From assembly GCA_029261535.1 (NCBI GenBank), contig JAJDBF010000018.1, forward strand, positions 1 to 55,049: 55,049 nucleotides of DNA, read 5' to 3'. This stretch comes from Nitrospinaceae bacterium (GTDB lineage Bacteria > Nitrospinota > Nitrospinia > Nitrospinales > Nitrospinaceae). This document shows, in pieces, positions 18,998 through 28,161 of this stretch (position 1 is the stretch's first letter; each line of letters begins with the position of its first letter). The position numbers and the translations under genes are program-made. The notes beneath the pieces were generated by a model, which had not been told where the DNA came from, searched no databases, and saw nothing but the letters and a program-made list of their open reading frames with translations.

Positions 18998-19501
18998 CTA
19001 AATATTGCGCAGACTGCCGATGAGGCTGTCGACCTGGGTGGTGAGGCCACCGATGAGGCTCTGCAATCGACCGGAGGCACCGTCTTTATCTAACAGTGGT
19101 AACAGAATGGCACTGTTTTGAAGCTGAGGGAACACCAGCTTGAAGCTTTCCAGTTCTTTTTCGATATTAACGATCAAATCTTCCGGCGCATCACTGACAG
19201 AACCGAGGATCGACTCCAACGGGTTCTGCAATCGAAACAACAGTGAATTGAGCGGCTCTTGCTGAATCGCAGAATCGGTTGGTGCGGCGAGCAGGGATTG
19301 TTGTACCAGACCGGGTAGATCGTTCTGCAAGCTGGCAGTCTCGGATCGAATCGCATCCAGCAGAGAATCCGCATTGAGCGACACCTCATCGCCTTTAAGG
19401 GACTCGGTCAAATCCGCCACGCTGAAAGTGGAGGGCCGGGAATCTCCACTCACCGGGGGCTTGGGGGAAATCTTTAATAAATCGCCGATAGGGTCTACCA
19501 T
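18998..19501 (-). CDS. conserved-looking hypothetical protein
   Basis: A 167-residue soluble protein with no signal peptide or membrane helix, not recognised. It is rich in Leu, Ser and Asp and predicted helical (for instance DLPGLVQQSLLAAPTDSAIQ and SGRLQSLIGGLTTQVDSLIG). Acidic, amphipathic helices suggest a structural or interaction role. It lies between rpsT and the Hpt gene, each on the minus strand. Confidence 0.55.
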   Translation of the reverse strand: MVDPIGDLLKISPKPPVSGDSRPSTFSVADLTESLKGDEVSLNADSLLDAIRSETASLQNDLPGLVQQSLLAAPTDSAIQQEPLNSLLFRLQNPLESILGSVSDAPEDLIVNIEKELESFKLVFPQLQNSAILLPLLDKDGASGRLQSLIGGLTTQVDSLIGSLRNI

Positions 19502-19642
19502 GATGTCCTGCCTCGAAAATTATTCTCTATATATTTTATCGGACGTTATTGCCGAAAGATAATACCTTTCGACGATTCATCATATAAATTAATTCGCCAA
19601 AACCGGCAAATAATTTGGTAGGCCTGAAGTTGACAAGGCGCG

Positions 19643-20323
19643 TTATCCGCTAGCCAGAACCGTCTTTTCGAGACACCGTCTCAGACGGATCAACTGGTAC
19701 TCCACCTGGGCAAAACAAGCCCTGGCGATGGCACTTTCCCGCCGGTGGCTGGCACTTTCCAATTGCTGTGCGGCTTCATACAAACATTCCGCCGCCAGAT
19801 TGCCCGAAGCCCCTTTAAGAGAATGCGCCGCACTGCTGACCAGCCCAAGATTGTCCTGCTTGAATCCTTCGCGCATTTTTTCAATCTGATTGGGCGCATC
19901 TCCCAGAAAAACTTTGGAAATATCGTATAGCAGTTCCTCGTCATCATCACACTGCAACATGGCGGCAGTATGATTGAGCGCGACCGGCTCAAGCTCCCCA
20001 GCCAGCTCCATCATGAACTCGGAAAGATCATTTTTGGTGGGCGGACGCTTGAGACTGTACCGTTCTTTGCCGGTAGAAAACCCGACAGCGACCAGGGGAA
20101 GCGGGTTTCCGGACTCTCCTGATGTCGTCAATAGCGCGGCTAATCGATCGGGCTGGTTCATATAAATCTCTTCATCAACAACCAGCAACTCCAGCGGCGT
20201 CTCGCCCATTTTTTTCTTCGCGCCCGATATCGTTTCTGCAACCCAGACACAATGCCCGAGCGACACCAGCGGTTTGAAGGCGATGACCACTTCCAGGTCT
20301 TTTGCGATCAGCAACAATCTCAT
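19643..20323 (-). CDS. pseudo-receiver plus Hpt phosphotransfer protein
   Basis: A 226-residue protein. Residues 1-115 look like a receiver fold that lacks the clear acidic pair. Residues 120-220 are an Hpt domain with phospho-accepting His167 in SSAAHSLKGASGNLAAECL. Hpt proteins pass phosphate between receivers in phosphorelays. The receiver gene 20338-20712 lies 14 bp upstream and is probably its partner and operon mate. Confidence 0.8.
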   Translation of the reverse strand: MRLLLIAKDLEVVIAFKPLVSLGHCVWVAETISGAKKKMGETPLELLVVDEEIYMNQPDRLAALLTTSGESGNPLPLVAVGFSTGKERYSLKRPPTKNDLSEFMMELAGELEPVALNHTAAMLQCDDDEELLYDISKVFLGDAPNQIEKMREGFKQDNLGLVSSAAHSLKGASGNLAAECLYEAAQQLESASHRRESAIARACFAQVEYQLIRLRRCLEKTVLASG

Positions 20324-20337
20324 AAGAAAAGTTTCCT

Positions 20338-20712
20338 TCAGGCGGTTTCCCGATTGAGCAGGGTTTCAATTTTTTTCAACAGACGGTTGATTTCCACCGG
20401 CTTGGTATCGTAATCATCACAACCGGCATCGACCGCCTTTTGCGCATCGCCGGACATGGCGTGCGCCGACAAACCCAGCACCGGAATTCTCCCAAGCTCA
20501 GCGTCCGCCTTGATGTGGCGGGTGGCGGTCCAACCATCCATGACCGGCAGGCTCATGTCCATCAGGATCAGGTCCGGCTGTTCGGAGCGCGCCATCTCGA
20601 CACCCTTCTGCCCGTCCACCGCCATGACAACCTCGAACCCACGTCGGATCAGGCGTCGCGACAACATGTCGCGGTTCATCTCATTGTCTTCCACCAACAA
20701 TAGTTTGGGCAT
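20338..20712 (-). CDS. single-domain response regulator
   Basis: From the ATG at 20712 (CAGGAA about 6 nt before) this is a 124-residue stand-alone receiver. It has MPKLLLVEDNEMNRDML, phospho-acceptor Asp52 in DLILMDMSLPVMDG, Ser82 and Lys104. The longer frame from 20829 has 39 unrelated residues reaching toward repeat DNA. The EDNEMNRDML helix is typical of receivers in hybrid kinases. With the Hpt protein downstream it could form a phosphorelay module with no visible output domain. Confidence 0.88.
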   Translation of the reverse strand: MPKLLLVEDNEMNRDMLSRRLIRRGFEVVMAVDGQKGVEMARSEQPDLILMDMSLPVMDGWTATRHIKADAELGRIPVLGLSAHAMSGDAQKAVDAGCDDYDTKPVEINRLLKKIETLLNRETA

Positions 20713-20812
20713 GGGCGTTCCTGCCAGATTAACCAATCCTGATTTAAGAAAACCATCAACCCCGCCAATTTTACTCCCGTCCCTGCTTGTTTTCAACTCC
20801 TTGCCTCGCTTG

Positions 20813-20941
20813 CCAAGAGACCTTTGCATAACTCAAAAAAAATCCAAGGCGAGATTCTTCACCTTCGGTTCAGAATGACATGCTGTGTTTTTTTTGTTGC
20901 CTCTCCGCCGACCGCAAGGTCCGCCGTGCGCGGAGCACCCG
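20813..20941 (+). repeat. dispersed repeat mosaic
   Basis: TTTGCATAACTCAAAA, GAGATTCTTC and CAGAATGACATGCTGTG form a full copy of the unit seen at 951. It is followed by GACCGCAAGGTCCGCCGTGC and GCGGAGCACC, the unit found at 3605 and 54545. No gene is seen in it. Confidence 0.65.
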
Positions 20942-20943
20942 GT

Positions 20944-21459
20944 TCACTTGCCACAACATTTTTTATACTTCTTGCCACTACCGCAGGAGCAAGGGTCGTT
21001 GCGCCCGACTTTTGGTTGGTCGCGCACAAAAGTCTGCACCGGTTCCGGGCCTTCCAGATCTTCGGGCTGTTCGACATCGGATTTTTCAGCGGTATAGACC
21101 CAGCGTCCGTTTTCGCGGATAAACTGCGCAGTCTCGCGGTGCACTTGTTCCCCGGCATCCCCTTGATGAAAGTGCGCCGTGAAGACCACCTCCCCCTGGG
21201 TATCACCGACCTCGCCTTTGGCGGTGGATGACACGTTGAGCCGGGTCCAGTTGGCACCGGAATCCATTTCTTTCAGCGACTCATTCTTGCGTTCCCCGGC
21301 GCACAGGGTTTTTAGCAGGTAGCCCCAGTTTTTTTTCACATGTGCCGAGAAGCGCGAGCGCATCAGTTCTTCGGCAGTGTCCGGGTAAGCCGTGCCGCGC
21401 AAATAAGGACCGCAACAATCTGTGTAAGGGGAAAGTTGTCCGCAAGGGCAATCGTCCAT
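20944..21459 (-). CDS. ychJ: YchJ-type protein with two SEC-C motifs
   Basis: A 171-residue UPF0225 protein with zinc-binding SEC-C motifs at both ends: [13 protein letters not shown] at residues 4-16 and [15 protein letters not shown] at the C-terminus. The central NTF2-like fold includes [19 protein letters not shown] and [17 protein letters not shown]. The biological role is poorly defined. It lies 11 bp downstream of the ankyrin gene in the same direction. Confidence 0.88.
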   Translation of the reverse strand: MDDCPCGQLSPYTDCCGPYLRGTAYPDTAEELMRSRFSAHVKKNWGYLLKTLCAGERKNESLKEMDSGANWTRLNVSSTAKGEVGDTQGEVVFTAHFHQGDAGEQVHRETAQFIRENGRWVYTAEKSDVEQPEDLEGPEPVQTFVRDQPKVGRNDPCSCGSGKKYKKCCGK

Positions 21460-21470
21460 GGTGTCCTTTT

Positions 21471-23312
21471 TTAAGGATTAATTTTTTGTAAAGGTTCCGG
21501 ATTCAACAGATCATTCCAGGCCAATTGATTGTGCCCATCAACATTCAGTACAGCAAGATCCCAGGCCCGCATGCCTCGATTATTTTTTGCCTTGATATCG
21601 GCCCCGTGTTTGACCAGTGCCCGCACCACATCCAGCGCCCCTGCTTTGGCGGCGTTGTGAAGCGGGGACTGCATTTGCCCTGGAAAATTAGGAGAGGCCC
21701 CACGATTGAGCAGTATCAAGACTGACTCCAGCCCCCCGGGACGCGCCGCCACACTCAAGGGTGTCTGGTGGTTGGCGGTGAGCGCATTAGGGTCAGCCCC
21801 AGCCTGCAACAACTCGAGAACGACTTTGTCCTGTCCCTTGAAAGCCGCCAGGTGAAGCGGTGTCCAGTCACGGGATTTATTCTTGCGGGATTGATACCAC
21901 ACCAAATGATTGTTATCACCTTGCCTCGCCGGTTCCACCCCACGGGCATGAACCCCGGCGCGGTAGCGCATCAGCAGAGCAGACATTTCCGGCCCGGAAT
22001 GTTCCGATCCGGCATTCCAGTGCAGGGCTGTCCAGCCCCCGTTGTCTGTTAAATTAATTTTTGCTCCGCGACCGAGCAGGTACTGAGCCACCGCAGTATG
22101 ACCGTCCGCCGCCGCGTGCATGAGAGCCGTGACACCGTTAACATCGGGCGCATCGAGCCTGGCACCGTTTTGCAGAAGGATTTTAGCAATGTCCTGATGA
22201 CCGGCTTCCGCCGCAATATGAAGCGCAGATTTTTCCCGGTCAAATGTAACCAAATGGATATCCGCTCCCAGTTGAACCAGCATATCGACGGCGTGGACGG
22301 AACCACGATTGACCGACATCAACAGTGCCGTGCGCCCCTCCCGGTCACGCGCATCAATGTTGGCGCCGCGCCGGATCAACTCACCGGCAACATCCCAGTG
22401 ACTTTCCATCACCGCGGCCATTAACGGACTGATACCAGTATGGCTACTCTGGTTTAACGGGTTGCCCATTGATATCAGTTCCCGCGCAACTTGCAGGTCG
22501 CCGAGGGCTGAAGCATACCAGAGCAGGGTCCTGCCGCCATGATCGGTCACTTCAATGTGACCGCCGTGTTCCACGAACAATTGAAACAGGGTGGGATCAT
22601 CCACCACCTCAAACATGGGAGACAAGCCGCCTACCTTGCCCTGATTCACGTCCGCCCCCTGGTCGAGGAGGAGAAACACCATCGGCAGATTTTCCGCCGC
22701 CAATGCATTGCCCAGAGGTGTCACCCCGTCGAGAGGAAATGTGTAGCCGGTATTGCCGCCCGCCACAATGGCGAATCGAGCCAGGTTCTGACACAGTTCA
22801 CTGTAAGAGCTGGGAGGCGTCTCCTGACCGGAGCAACCTGCGGCCACCGACAGGGACCAGTGTTTGTTCGGCCCCCAGATCGAGACCACCGGAAGCGTCA
22901 ACAAAACGCCAAGAAATATCGCGGCCAACCCCTGAGGCAATTGTGAAAAGGCACTGGAGAAATTTATTTTAGGATCATCCGGAGTGACATACTCGCCTTT
23001 CCTGTTTTCAAAAAACATCAGGAACAGAACACCCGCCGCAAAAAACATGATGCCGGAAAATAAAAAGAACGGCGGAAGCATGGAAGGCGCACCCTCATCT
23101 GAAAAAGGATGAGTCATCAGGAAAACCACCCCTTCAAATACCAAGAGCGCACTGGTGGTCAGAAAAAATATCGCCAGACAAATCCAAATAGCACGCTGGC
23201 GCACAGGCATGTAAAACCTCAAGGCCTGCTGGCAATGCGGGCAATCCAGATGCCGCGGTTTGGGACGCGCAGTCGGGAGGTTCAGACTCTCTTCACAGGA
23301 GGGACAATCCAT
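21471..23312 (-). CDS. membrane protein with zinc ribbon and ankyrin repeats
   Basis: From the ATG at 23312 (AAAGG about 7 nt before) the protein has 613 residues. It opens with a CPSC...CPHC zinc ribbon (residues 3-27). Three membrane segments follow, near 43-65, 78-100 and 125-145. About ten ankyrin repeats then fill residues 190-600, with many [23 protein letters not shown] and [15 protein letters not shown] helices. Ankyrins mediate protein binding, so this looks like a membrane-anchored scaffold. A TTG at 23327 is a less likely start. It is probably co-transcribed with ychJ. Confidence 0.75.
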   Translation of the reverse strand: MDCPSCEESLNLPTARPKPRHLDCPHCQQALRFYMPVRQRAIWICLAIFFLTTSALLVFEGVVFLMTHPFSDEGAPSMLPPFFLFSGIMFFAAGVLFLMFFENRKGEYVTPDDPKINFSSAFSQLPQGLAAIFLGVLLTLPVVSIWGPNKHWSLSVAAGCSGQETPPSSYSELCQNLARFAIVAGGNTGYTFPLDGVTPLGNALAAENLPMVFLLLDQGADVNQGKVGGLSPMFEVVDDPTLFQLFVEHGGHIEVTDHGGRTLLWYASALGDLQVARELISMGNPLNQSSHTGISPLMAAVMESHWDVAGELIRRGANIDARDREGRTALLMSVNRGSVHAVDMLVQLGADIHLVTFDREKSALHIAAEAGHQDIAKILLQNGARLDAPDVNGVTALMHAAADGHTAVAQYLLGRGAKINLTDNGGWTALHWNAGSEHSGPEMSALLMRYRAGVHARGVEPARQGDNNHLVWYQSRKNKSRDWTPLHLAAFKGQDKVVLELLQAGADPNALTANHQTPLSVAARPGGLESVLILLNRGASPNFPGQMQSPLHNAAKAGALDVVRALVKHGADIKAKNNRGMRAWDLAVLNVDGHNQLAWNDLLNPEPLQKINP

Positions 23313-23439
23313 GGGAATGCCTTTCAAATAGATTACGGGCGGTCCACCCGCTCACGAAAGTAATAGGATATTCAACTGTCTTCAGGTATTAGCCCTATTT
23401 TGAAATAAGCCGTCCAAAAAGTCAAAAAAAGTCCTCAGT

Positions 23440-23815
23440 CCTCCGCAGACGGCGGACCTTGCGGGTGCTGACCGCACGGGCAACGGGAGGACCCAGCCAG
23501 GGGAAGTTGGATTTAGCTTTTTCACTGTCATCCTGAACTTAGAGCCTGTCCTGAGCCTGCCGAAGGGAAGGGCGGCAGTGACACAAGAGGGCGTTCCCCA
23601 TTCGGTTCGACAGACCCGGTGTTACACATAATGCTAACGACCCGTCTTTCTGGTTTCTCGCCGGACCTAGCCATCGACAAACAAAACATTGCATGTCATT
23701 CTGACTCCTCGCCAGACCTGGCGGTCAGCCAACGAAAACCACAGCATGTCATTCTGATGAACCCGAAGGGTGAAGAAGAATCTCGCCTTGGAATTTGATT
23801 TTGGTGTAATACAAT
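23440..23815. repeat. dispersed repeat mosaic in a 670-bp non-coding stretch
   Basis: The 23328-23997 gap has no gene. It contains GACGGCGGACCTTGCGGGTG (23450), CTGTCCTGAGCCTGCCGAAGG (about 23545), a partial CATTCTGA unit at 23697 and a full inverted CATTCTGA...GAAGAATCTCGCC unit (23744-23815). The same units recur across the window, so the gap is an accretion of repeats. Confidence 0.6.
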
Positions 23816-23822
23816 ATTCCTT

Positions 23823-23850
23823 TTCAAGAATCGCTATTCGGGTTCTTGAA
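23823..23850. repeat. hairpin repeat TTCAAGAA...TTCTTGAA, copy 1
   Basis: Eight-base inverted arms enclose 12 nt. A stronger copy is at 31130-31157. Both are near GAGGGACGCG, so they probably belong to one repeat unit. The following 23853-23990 block is the reverse of the mosaic at 54465-54560, including CCTGCGCTCAGAAATTATTG. Confidence 0.5.
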
Positions 23851-23997
23851 TGTAAAGAGGGACGCGGGCCTTGCGGTCGGCTATCGCCAAATATTTTTCC
23901 TGCGCTCAGAAATTATTGTCCGCTCTTGCAGGTTCAGCCCATTAGCCCCACCGCAAGGTGGGTGCTGGCGCACAGCCAGCAAAGAGCAGGGCGATTC

Positions 23998-24300
23998 TCA
24001 ACCTATAGTCAATAAAGGACTTGCCCCCTTTACCTTTACAGTTTTAAAAACTTCGCTGGCGTTAGCCGATGCTGTGTACTCCAGCATCTCACCAAAGCCA
24101 GACGCTTGCCCTGCAAGATAATCGTAACTGTCCGTCACCACGCCGAGCGTCGTGCCGTTTAAGAGTCCGTTGGCCGGATCGTTGGTCAGCGTCTCGGTGA
24201 CTTCATCACCATTACTCGCAACACCATCCAGATCGTACTCGGCGGTGAGTAGCAAGTCATCGTTGTCGTAACTGAAACGCGCAAAACCGTACCGACAATG
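23998..24300 (-). pseudogene. orphan RHS fragment
   Basis: Open from about 24300 to the stop at 23998, it reads GFARFSYDNDDLLLTAEYD and then GVASNGDEVTETLTNDPANG and FGEMLEYTASANASEVFKTV. This is paralogous to residues 26-110 of the RHS protein at 25424-27076, so it is a duplicated or displaced piece with no core or toxin. It has no signal peptide and no proper start. Both its sides carry the short direct repeat listed next. Confidence 0.75.
24002..24032. repeat. palindromic direct repeat, left copy
   Basis: CCTATAGTCAATAAAGGACT continues with TGCCCCCTTTA. It repeats, with few changes, at 24380-24412. The AGTC...GACT symmetry suggests a folded end. It bounds the orphan RHS fragment. Confidence 0.55.
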
Positions 24301-24379
24301 AAACTATTGCGGGTGTCTTGGCAAATGATGGGGATGGGATATTTGGAGTTCGATGCTCGACGAAGTCAATAAACTTTAC

Positions 24380-24412
24380 CTATAGTCAATTAATGACTTA
24401 CCCCCTTAACTC
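24380..24412. repeat. palindromic direct repeat, right copy
   Basis: CCTATAGTCAATTAATGACT followed by TACCCCCTTAACT. The AGTCATTAATTGACT centre on the minus strand is a near-perfect palindrome. Such a sequence on both sides of an otherwise displaced RHS piece suggests recombination or transposition. Confidence 0.55.
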
Positions 24413-24438
24413 AATATCACCAAAAAATGATCCGCTAA

Positions 24439-25419
24439 CTAGTCATGAACCTTATTAAAATTTGATCTTGGGAGCAATAGGCCTTCTCCGAGCCCGCCAT
24501 CCTTCAGCTTTACTGTTCTTTCAGATTGAAAAGAATAGGAGTAAAGCCTAAATTTTTCCACCTCATTTAAAAGAAAATTAGTGTTGATGGTGGAGAAAAT
24601 TAGAATATCCAAATCCCCATCATAAACAACTCTTTTTATAACTCCCTTAAAATTAGGAATATTGACATCCTTTTTTGATTTTGGGTTTCCCAAATCAATT
24701 TCTAAGATGTTCCCATCGTCCCAATTTCTGCAGTACAGCTTTTTGCTTTTATTTCGCCAAAATTTTGGAGAACATCGTCTAATTCCCGTCTTAGAAATAA
24801 CTTTTGAGTCTAATCTTAAAATTTTCAACTCTTCGTCAACGCCAAGAAATAAAATCCCTTCACCTTCTATATTGAGAATATTGGGATCCAGATTGAAAAA
24901 TAATGAGTCATCCTCTGGAATTTTTGTTTTAGCTTTGAAGAGAACTTCTTTAGGTTCCCCAATGTTTGATGCAACAAGTTCCTGATTCCCGCTGTCTTTG
25001 TTTTCAATGTAGTAAGCTAAGATATTGTAATCTTCAAAATAAGTTGGCAAAAACCCTTCCCCCCAAACCTCCCAACTCATTGTCTGATAATTTATAATTT
25101 TTAAATAGCATTTATTATCTAAGTGAGGGCAGTCACCAAATACCAACCTGGCATGATTCAACTTAGAAATCCCGCGAAGACTACCACTCGAATTTAAACT
25201 ACGATGAAACTCATTGTCTCGATTAGAATCAAAATTAAATTTCCATAAGGTTTTATTAAAATCCCATTTGGAATAAATCAGAATATACTTATTTAATTCA
25301 GATTGATCGTTTGCCGATGTTGACGCGCAACCTATTAAAAACGAGAAAAACAAAACTATTAAGATTAAGAACTTTAGGTGATTTAAAAAACACCTCTTGA
25401 TAAAAATTTTCTGAGTCAT
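24439..25419 (-). CDS. AT-rich lipoprotein next to an RHS tip, possible immunity protein
   Basis: A 326-residue protein from the ATG at 25419, with a hydrophobic N-terminus and lipobox FLIGCAS (Cys about residue 31). I do not recognise the family. The body is rich in Lys, Asn, Phe and Asp, with a beta-propeller-like look (ILFLGVDEELKILRLDS, GNILEIDLGNPKSKKD). Base composition is clearly more AT-rich than most neighbours, a sign of transfer. It begins 4 bp after the RHS stop, where immunity genes of RHS toxins usually sit. That role is inference. An earlier in-frame ATG (25458) would overlap the RHS gene. Confidence 0.65.
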   Translation of the reverse strand: MTQKIFIKRCFLNHLKFLILIVLFFSFLIGCASTSANDQSELNKYILIYSKWDFNKTLWKFNFDSNRDNEFHRSLNSSGSLRGISKLNHARLVFGDCPHLDNKCYLKIINYQTMSWEVWGEGFLPTYFEDYNILAYYIENKDSGNQELVASNIGEPKEVLFKAKTKIPEDDSLFFNLDPNILNIEGEGILFLGVDEELKILRLDSKVISKTGIRRCSPKFWRNKSKKLYCRNWDDGNILEIDLGNPKSKKDVNIPNFKGVIKRVVYDGDLDILIFSTINTNFLLNEVEKFRLYSYSFQSERTVKLKDGGLGEGLLLPRSNFNKVHD

Positions 25420-25423
25420 TTTA

Positions 25424-27076
25424 TTAGTCACTTTCCGGGAAACTATTAACTTCCTCATCCATTATTTCTTGGTATTTCTGCCTAATTTCATCTGCGGCAT
25501 GCTGACAATTATTTGTTACTAAATTATAATTTGAAAAGGTTAAACTTCTGATCGCTTTTTGAATCACATCATCATCGTACACAGCTCTGTATCGTGTGTA
25601 GTTTCTTACTGTAATTTTCCCTCTATCAGGATGAAACCCATCAGGGTGAAACCCCTGCGGCCTCACATCAACGCCCCTGTCCCCGTTTGAAGGCGGTGGA
25701 ATATACGCCTCATGAACAAACTTCAAGTTTAGTTCGTCTGCCAATTCGCTGTCATCTGTCAAGGATTGTAATTTTCTTGCAGAGCTATCTAAAGGTCTTT
25801 CACCAAAACCCCCCGGTGCTAACCCGCTAAAATCTTGGGCATTCACGGGATTTGAAAAAGCGTATCCAAATAAATTAACGTCTCTTCCTCCAAACCGTAT
25901 GGGGTCTTTGCTTGTCCATCTTCCTATTTGAGGATCGTAGTCTCTTGCGCCGAAGCGGGTGAGGCCGGTCGCTGAATCGTATATTCCTCCCGCAAATGCA
26001 AACGGTTGGAAGCCAGGGAATGTGTCGCTTAAGACGTTGCCCCATTCATCGTAGTCTAACGCCTGCACCGTGTTTCCGCTAGTGGTGTCGATGACGAAAC
26101 GTGGTGAGCCAAGATGGTCGGAAATAATTCTATACGTCCCGGCGTTGGCAAGACCTGCGGGGATGACCATCACGTCCGGCACGTTGGCTCGACTGGCATA
26201 GATGAATCGTTTCGTGATATTGCCCGCGCCGTCTAACTCTGCGATTGGATTCAGTTGATCTTTATAAAGCCACTGTTGCTCAAGTGTGCCGCCGACCTTC
26301 TTTCCAATACGCCTATTACGCCCGTCGATGATGTATTCGATGTCGTCCGACGTACCCGGCACAAAATCCACGCCGCGCAAATTGCCCAGCACATCGTAGT
26401 CGTAAACTATTTCCGTGCTGGACTGGTTAAGAGTCTCGTACTTCCTCTCAAGTTCACCATTGGCTGTGTATTTGTATGTCCACTCTGGCCCACCGGCAGG
26501 TGTGAATTTCTCCAATCGATCCTGATCGTCATACGTGGCGTTGACGGTTGCGCCGCCGTCGATGCTCTCCCGATTCGAGTTTAAATCGTAAACGTAGGTG
26601 TGAGCTACGGTCGGCGTGGTGTTGGTATCGCCTTCCTTGACGATTTCCAACCGACCTGCCGCATCGTATTCATACTCGAAGATTTGTGAAACCGCACTGC
26701 CGCTCAACGTCTCCGTTTTCTTGGTGATGCGACCGAGCTTGTCGCGTTCGAACACAGTTTTGAAACGTTCACCGGCAAGGTAGGACGCGCTGTACTCGGC
26801 CATCTCGCCGAAGCCGTTGTACAGGTAGCCGTCGGTGATCTTCTTGACCGGAGTCGCTGCGTTGTCGAACATCTCCGTGCCGGTGAGCAGGCCGTTGTCT
26901 ACATCGTTAACGAGTTTCAACTCGTGCTCGTCACCATTCGCCGCCGTGCCATCCGGATCGTACTCGGCACTGAGTAACAAGTCGTCATCGTCATACGCGA
27001 AACGCGCGACTTCGCTTGCAGGCGTGACCGCCAACGAGGTGATCCTCTGAATACGAGGGTCAAAAATAACACACAC
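25424..27076 (-). CDS. truncated RHS-repeat protein with papain-like C-terminal tip
   Basis: A 550-residue RHS/YD-repeat protein lacking the usual long N-terminus. The first possible start is a GTG after an in-frame TAG near 27101, and no good binding site precedes it. YD repeats run to about residue 380. The conserved core is present as ISDHLGSPRFVID and GLTRFGARDYDPQIGRWTS, then DPIRFGGRDVNLFGYAFSNP. Beyond it the variable tip (about 130 residues) contains NYNLVTNNCQHAADEIRQKY, an NNCQH motif resembling papain-like or LRAT-type cysteine enzymes. This is a plausible toxin tip. The lost N-terminus means delivery is doubtful. Confidence 0.8.
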   Translation of the reverse strand: MCVIFDPRIQRITSLAVTPASEVARFAYDDDDLLLSAEYDPDGTAANGDEHELKLVNDVDNGLLTGTEMFDNAATPVKKITDGYLYNGFGEMAEYSASYLAGERFKTVFERDKLGRITKKTETLSGSAVSQIFEYEYDAAGRLEIVKEGDTNTTPTVAHTYVYDLNSNRESIDGGATVNATYDDQDRLEKFTPAGGPEWTYKYTANGELERKYETLNQSSTEIVYDYDVLGNLRGVDFVPGTSDDIEYIIDGRNRRIGKKVGGTLEQQWLYKDQLNPIAELDGAGNITKRFIYASRANVPDVMVIPAGLANAGTYRIISDHLGSPRFVIDTTSGNTVQALDYDEWGNVLSDTFPGFQPFAFAGGIYDSATGLTRFGARDYDPQIGRWTSKDPIRFGGRDVNLFGYAFSNPVNAQDFSGLAPGGFGERPLDSSARKLQSLTDDSELADELNLKFVHEAYIPPPSNGDRGVDVRPQGFHPDGFHPDRGKITVRNYTRYRAVYDDDVIQKAIRSLTFSNYNLVTNNCQHAADEIRQKYQEIMDEEVNSFPESD

Positions 27077-27243
27077 TGAAACCCTGAGCAGTTCCAGGGG
27101 CTAGACTTTAATCACAATTGCTGAGGAGCACACTTTATATGGTGCTGATTAAGCTCCAGCCTTGTTAAATTCTCAAAATCGCGCTTTATATTATCAAAAT
27201 CGGCAAATAATGTTAGTAACTGGTCACCCACTCGTTATTTTTT

Positions 27244-27272
27244 TTGTTTTTTAAAGGGTTTTGGGTTAGAAT
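27244..27272 (+). promoter_or_regulatory. predicted promoter before the exbB leader
   Basis: TTGTTT (27244-27249), a 17-bp gap and TAGAAT (27267-27272, 5/6 of consensus) form a plausible sigma-70 pair. A weaker pair, TTGTTA (27162) and TTTATA (27185), lies upstream. Transcription would start near 27279, just before the structured element at 27300. Confidence 0.4.
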
Positions 27273-27299
27273 CAATGCAACTGAAAATCATTCTCATAG

Positions 27300-27395
27300 A
27301 GCGTTGGTCCCTGGAGGCAGAATTAACCTCCTCTATTTTTTTCGCAGGAGAACCTGGCAGAAAAATTTGTGATCGACCAACGTTGAACGTTTTTT
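27300..27395 (+). ncRNA. candidate structured RNA (three-way junction) in the exbB leader
   Basis: AGCGTTGGTC (27300-27309) pairs with GACCAACGTT (27375-27384), a 10-bp closing stem including one G-U. Inside are two hairpins: GGAGG/CCTCC (27313-27317 and 27327-27331) and CAGG-AGAA-CCTG (27345-27356). A run of six T (27390-27395) follows. It could be a small RNA with its own terminator or a leader element of the exbB operon. It matches no riboswitch that I can recall; structure is by eye only. Confidence 0.4.
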
Positions 27396-27439
27396 GGGTT
27401 TGCCGCTTTTAATCAATCTGTGACCAGAAGGAAAAAAGG

Positions 27440-28138
27440 ATGGAATCGATCAATTCCGCATTTGAATTAATTGGCCGGGGCGGCCTGTTGATGATCCCTA
27501 TTGTGATTTGTTCGCTGGTCGCGTTGACGATCATTTTTGAGCGGTTCTACTTTTTCTACAAAACGTATGAGAACCCGGAAGCTATTTTCGATTCCATTGA
27601 AAAAATGCTGGCCAAGGGAAAAAGCCTGTCAACGCGGGACATCCCGGTCAAGCCCGATGGCCCGATTGCACGCTTGCTGAAAGTGGGCATGGAAGAAAAG
27701 AATTCGCCGCAGTGGAAACTGGAAGAAAAATTGTCGGTCACCGGGCAAGAAGAGATCAACAGCTTCTCAAAAAATATTCGCTGGCTGGAAGTGATCGCCA
27801 CCATCTCGCCGCTCCTCGGTTTACTGGGAACGGTTGTTGGTATGGTGCGGGCCTTTGGCAAGGTCGCGGCCTACAAGGGACAAGTCGACCCGAGCCTTTT
27901 AGCGGGTGGTATATGGGAAGCCTTGCTGACCACCGCCGCCGGACTGGCCGTCGCCATTCCGGTGGTCATCATGTTGCATTATTTTGAAAAGAAGATCGAG
28001 ACCATCTCCTTCCACATGGAAAAGTTCGCCAAGTTCATGGTCCATCAAATCCACAGCGAACAGGAAATGCAAGGCAACGGATCCGGTCCGCACAGTACCC
28101 AGCACGTTCAGTCTGTCCCCAAAGCCCGTACGGCCTAA
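27440..28138 (+). CDS. exbB: ExbB/TolQ-family proton-channel protein
   Basis: A 232-residue inner-membrane protein with three membrane segments (about 13-35, 125-150, 165-190) and the family stretch ATISPLLGLLGTVVGMVRAF followed by LLTTAAGLAVAIPVVIMLHY. With ExbD it uses the proton gradient to energise TonB. A good binding site (AAGGAAAAAAGG) precedes the ATG. It opens a compact operon exbB-exbD-exbD-tonB. TolQ is an alternative label, but no tolB or pal is nearby. Confidence 0.9.
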   Translation: MESINSAFELIGRGGLLMIPIVICSLVALTIIFERFYFFYKTYENPEAIFDSIEKMLAKGKSLSTRDIPVKPDGPIARLLKVGMEEKNSPQWKLEEKLSVTGQEEINSFSKNIRWLEVIATISPLLGLLGTVVGMVRAFGKVAAYKGQVDPSLLAGGIWEALLTTAAGLAVAIPVVIMLHYFEKKIETISFHMEKFAKFMVHQIHSEQEMQGNGSGPHSTQHVQSVPKARTA

Positions 28139-28161
28139 CCCTTTTTCCGGTCACCTGAGTC

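Noticed and set aside
27354..27370. CTGGCAGAAAAATTTGTG as a sigma-54 promoter for exbB
   Set aside because: The -12 part reads TG instead of GC, so it fails the key invariant bases.
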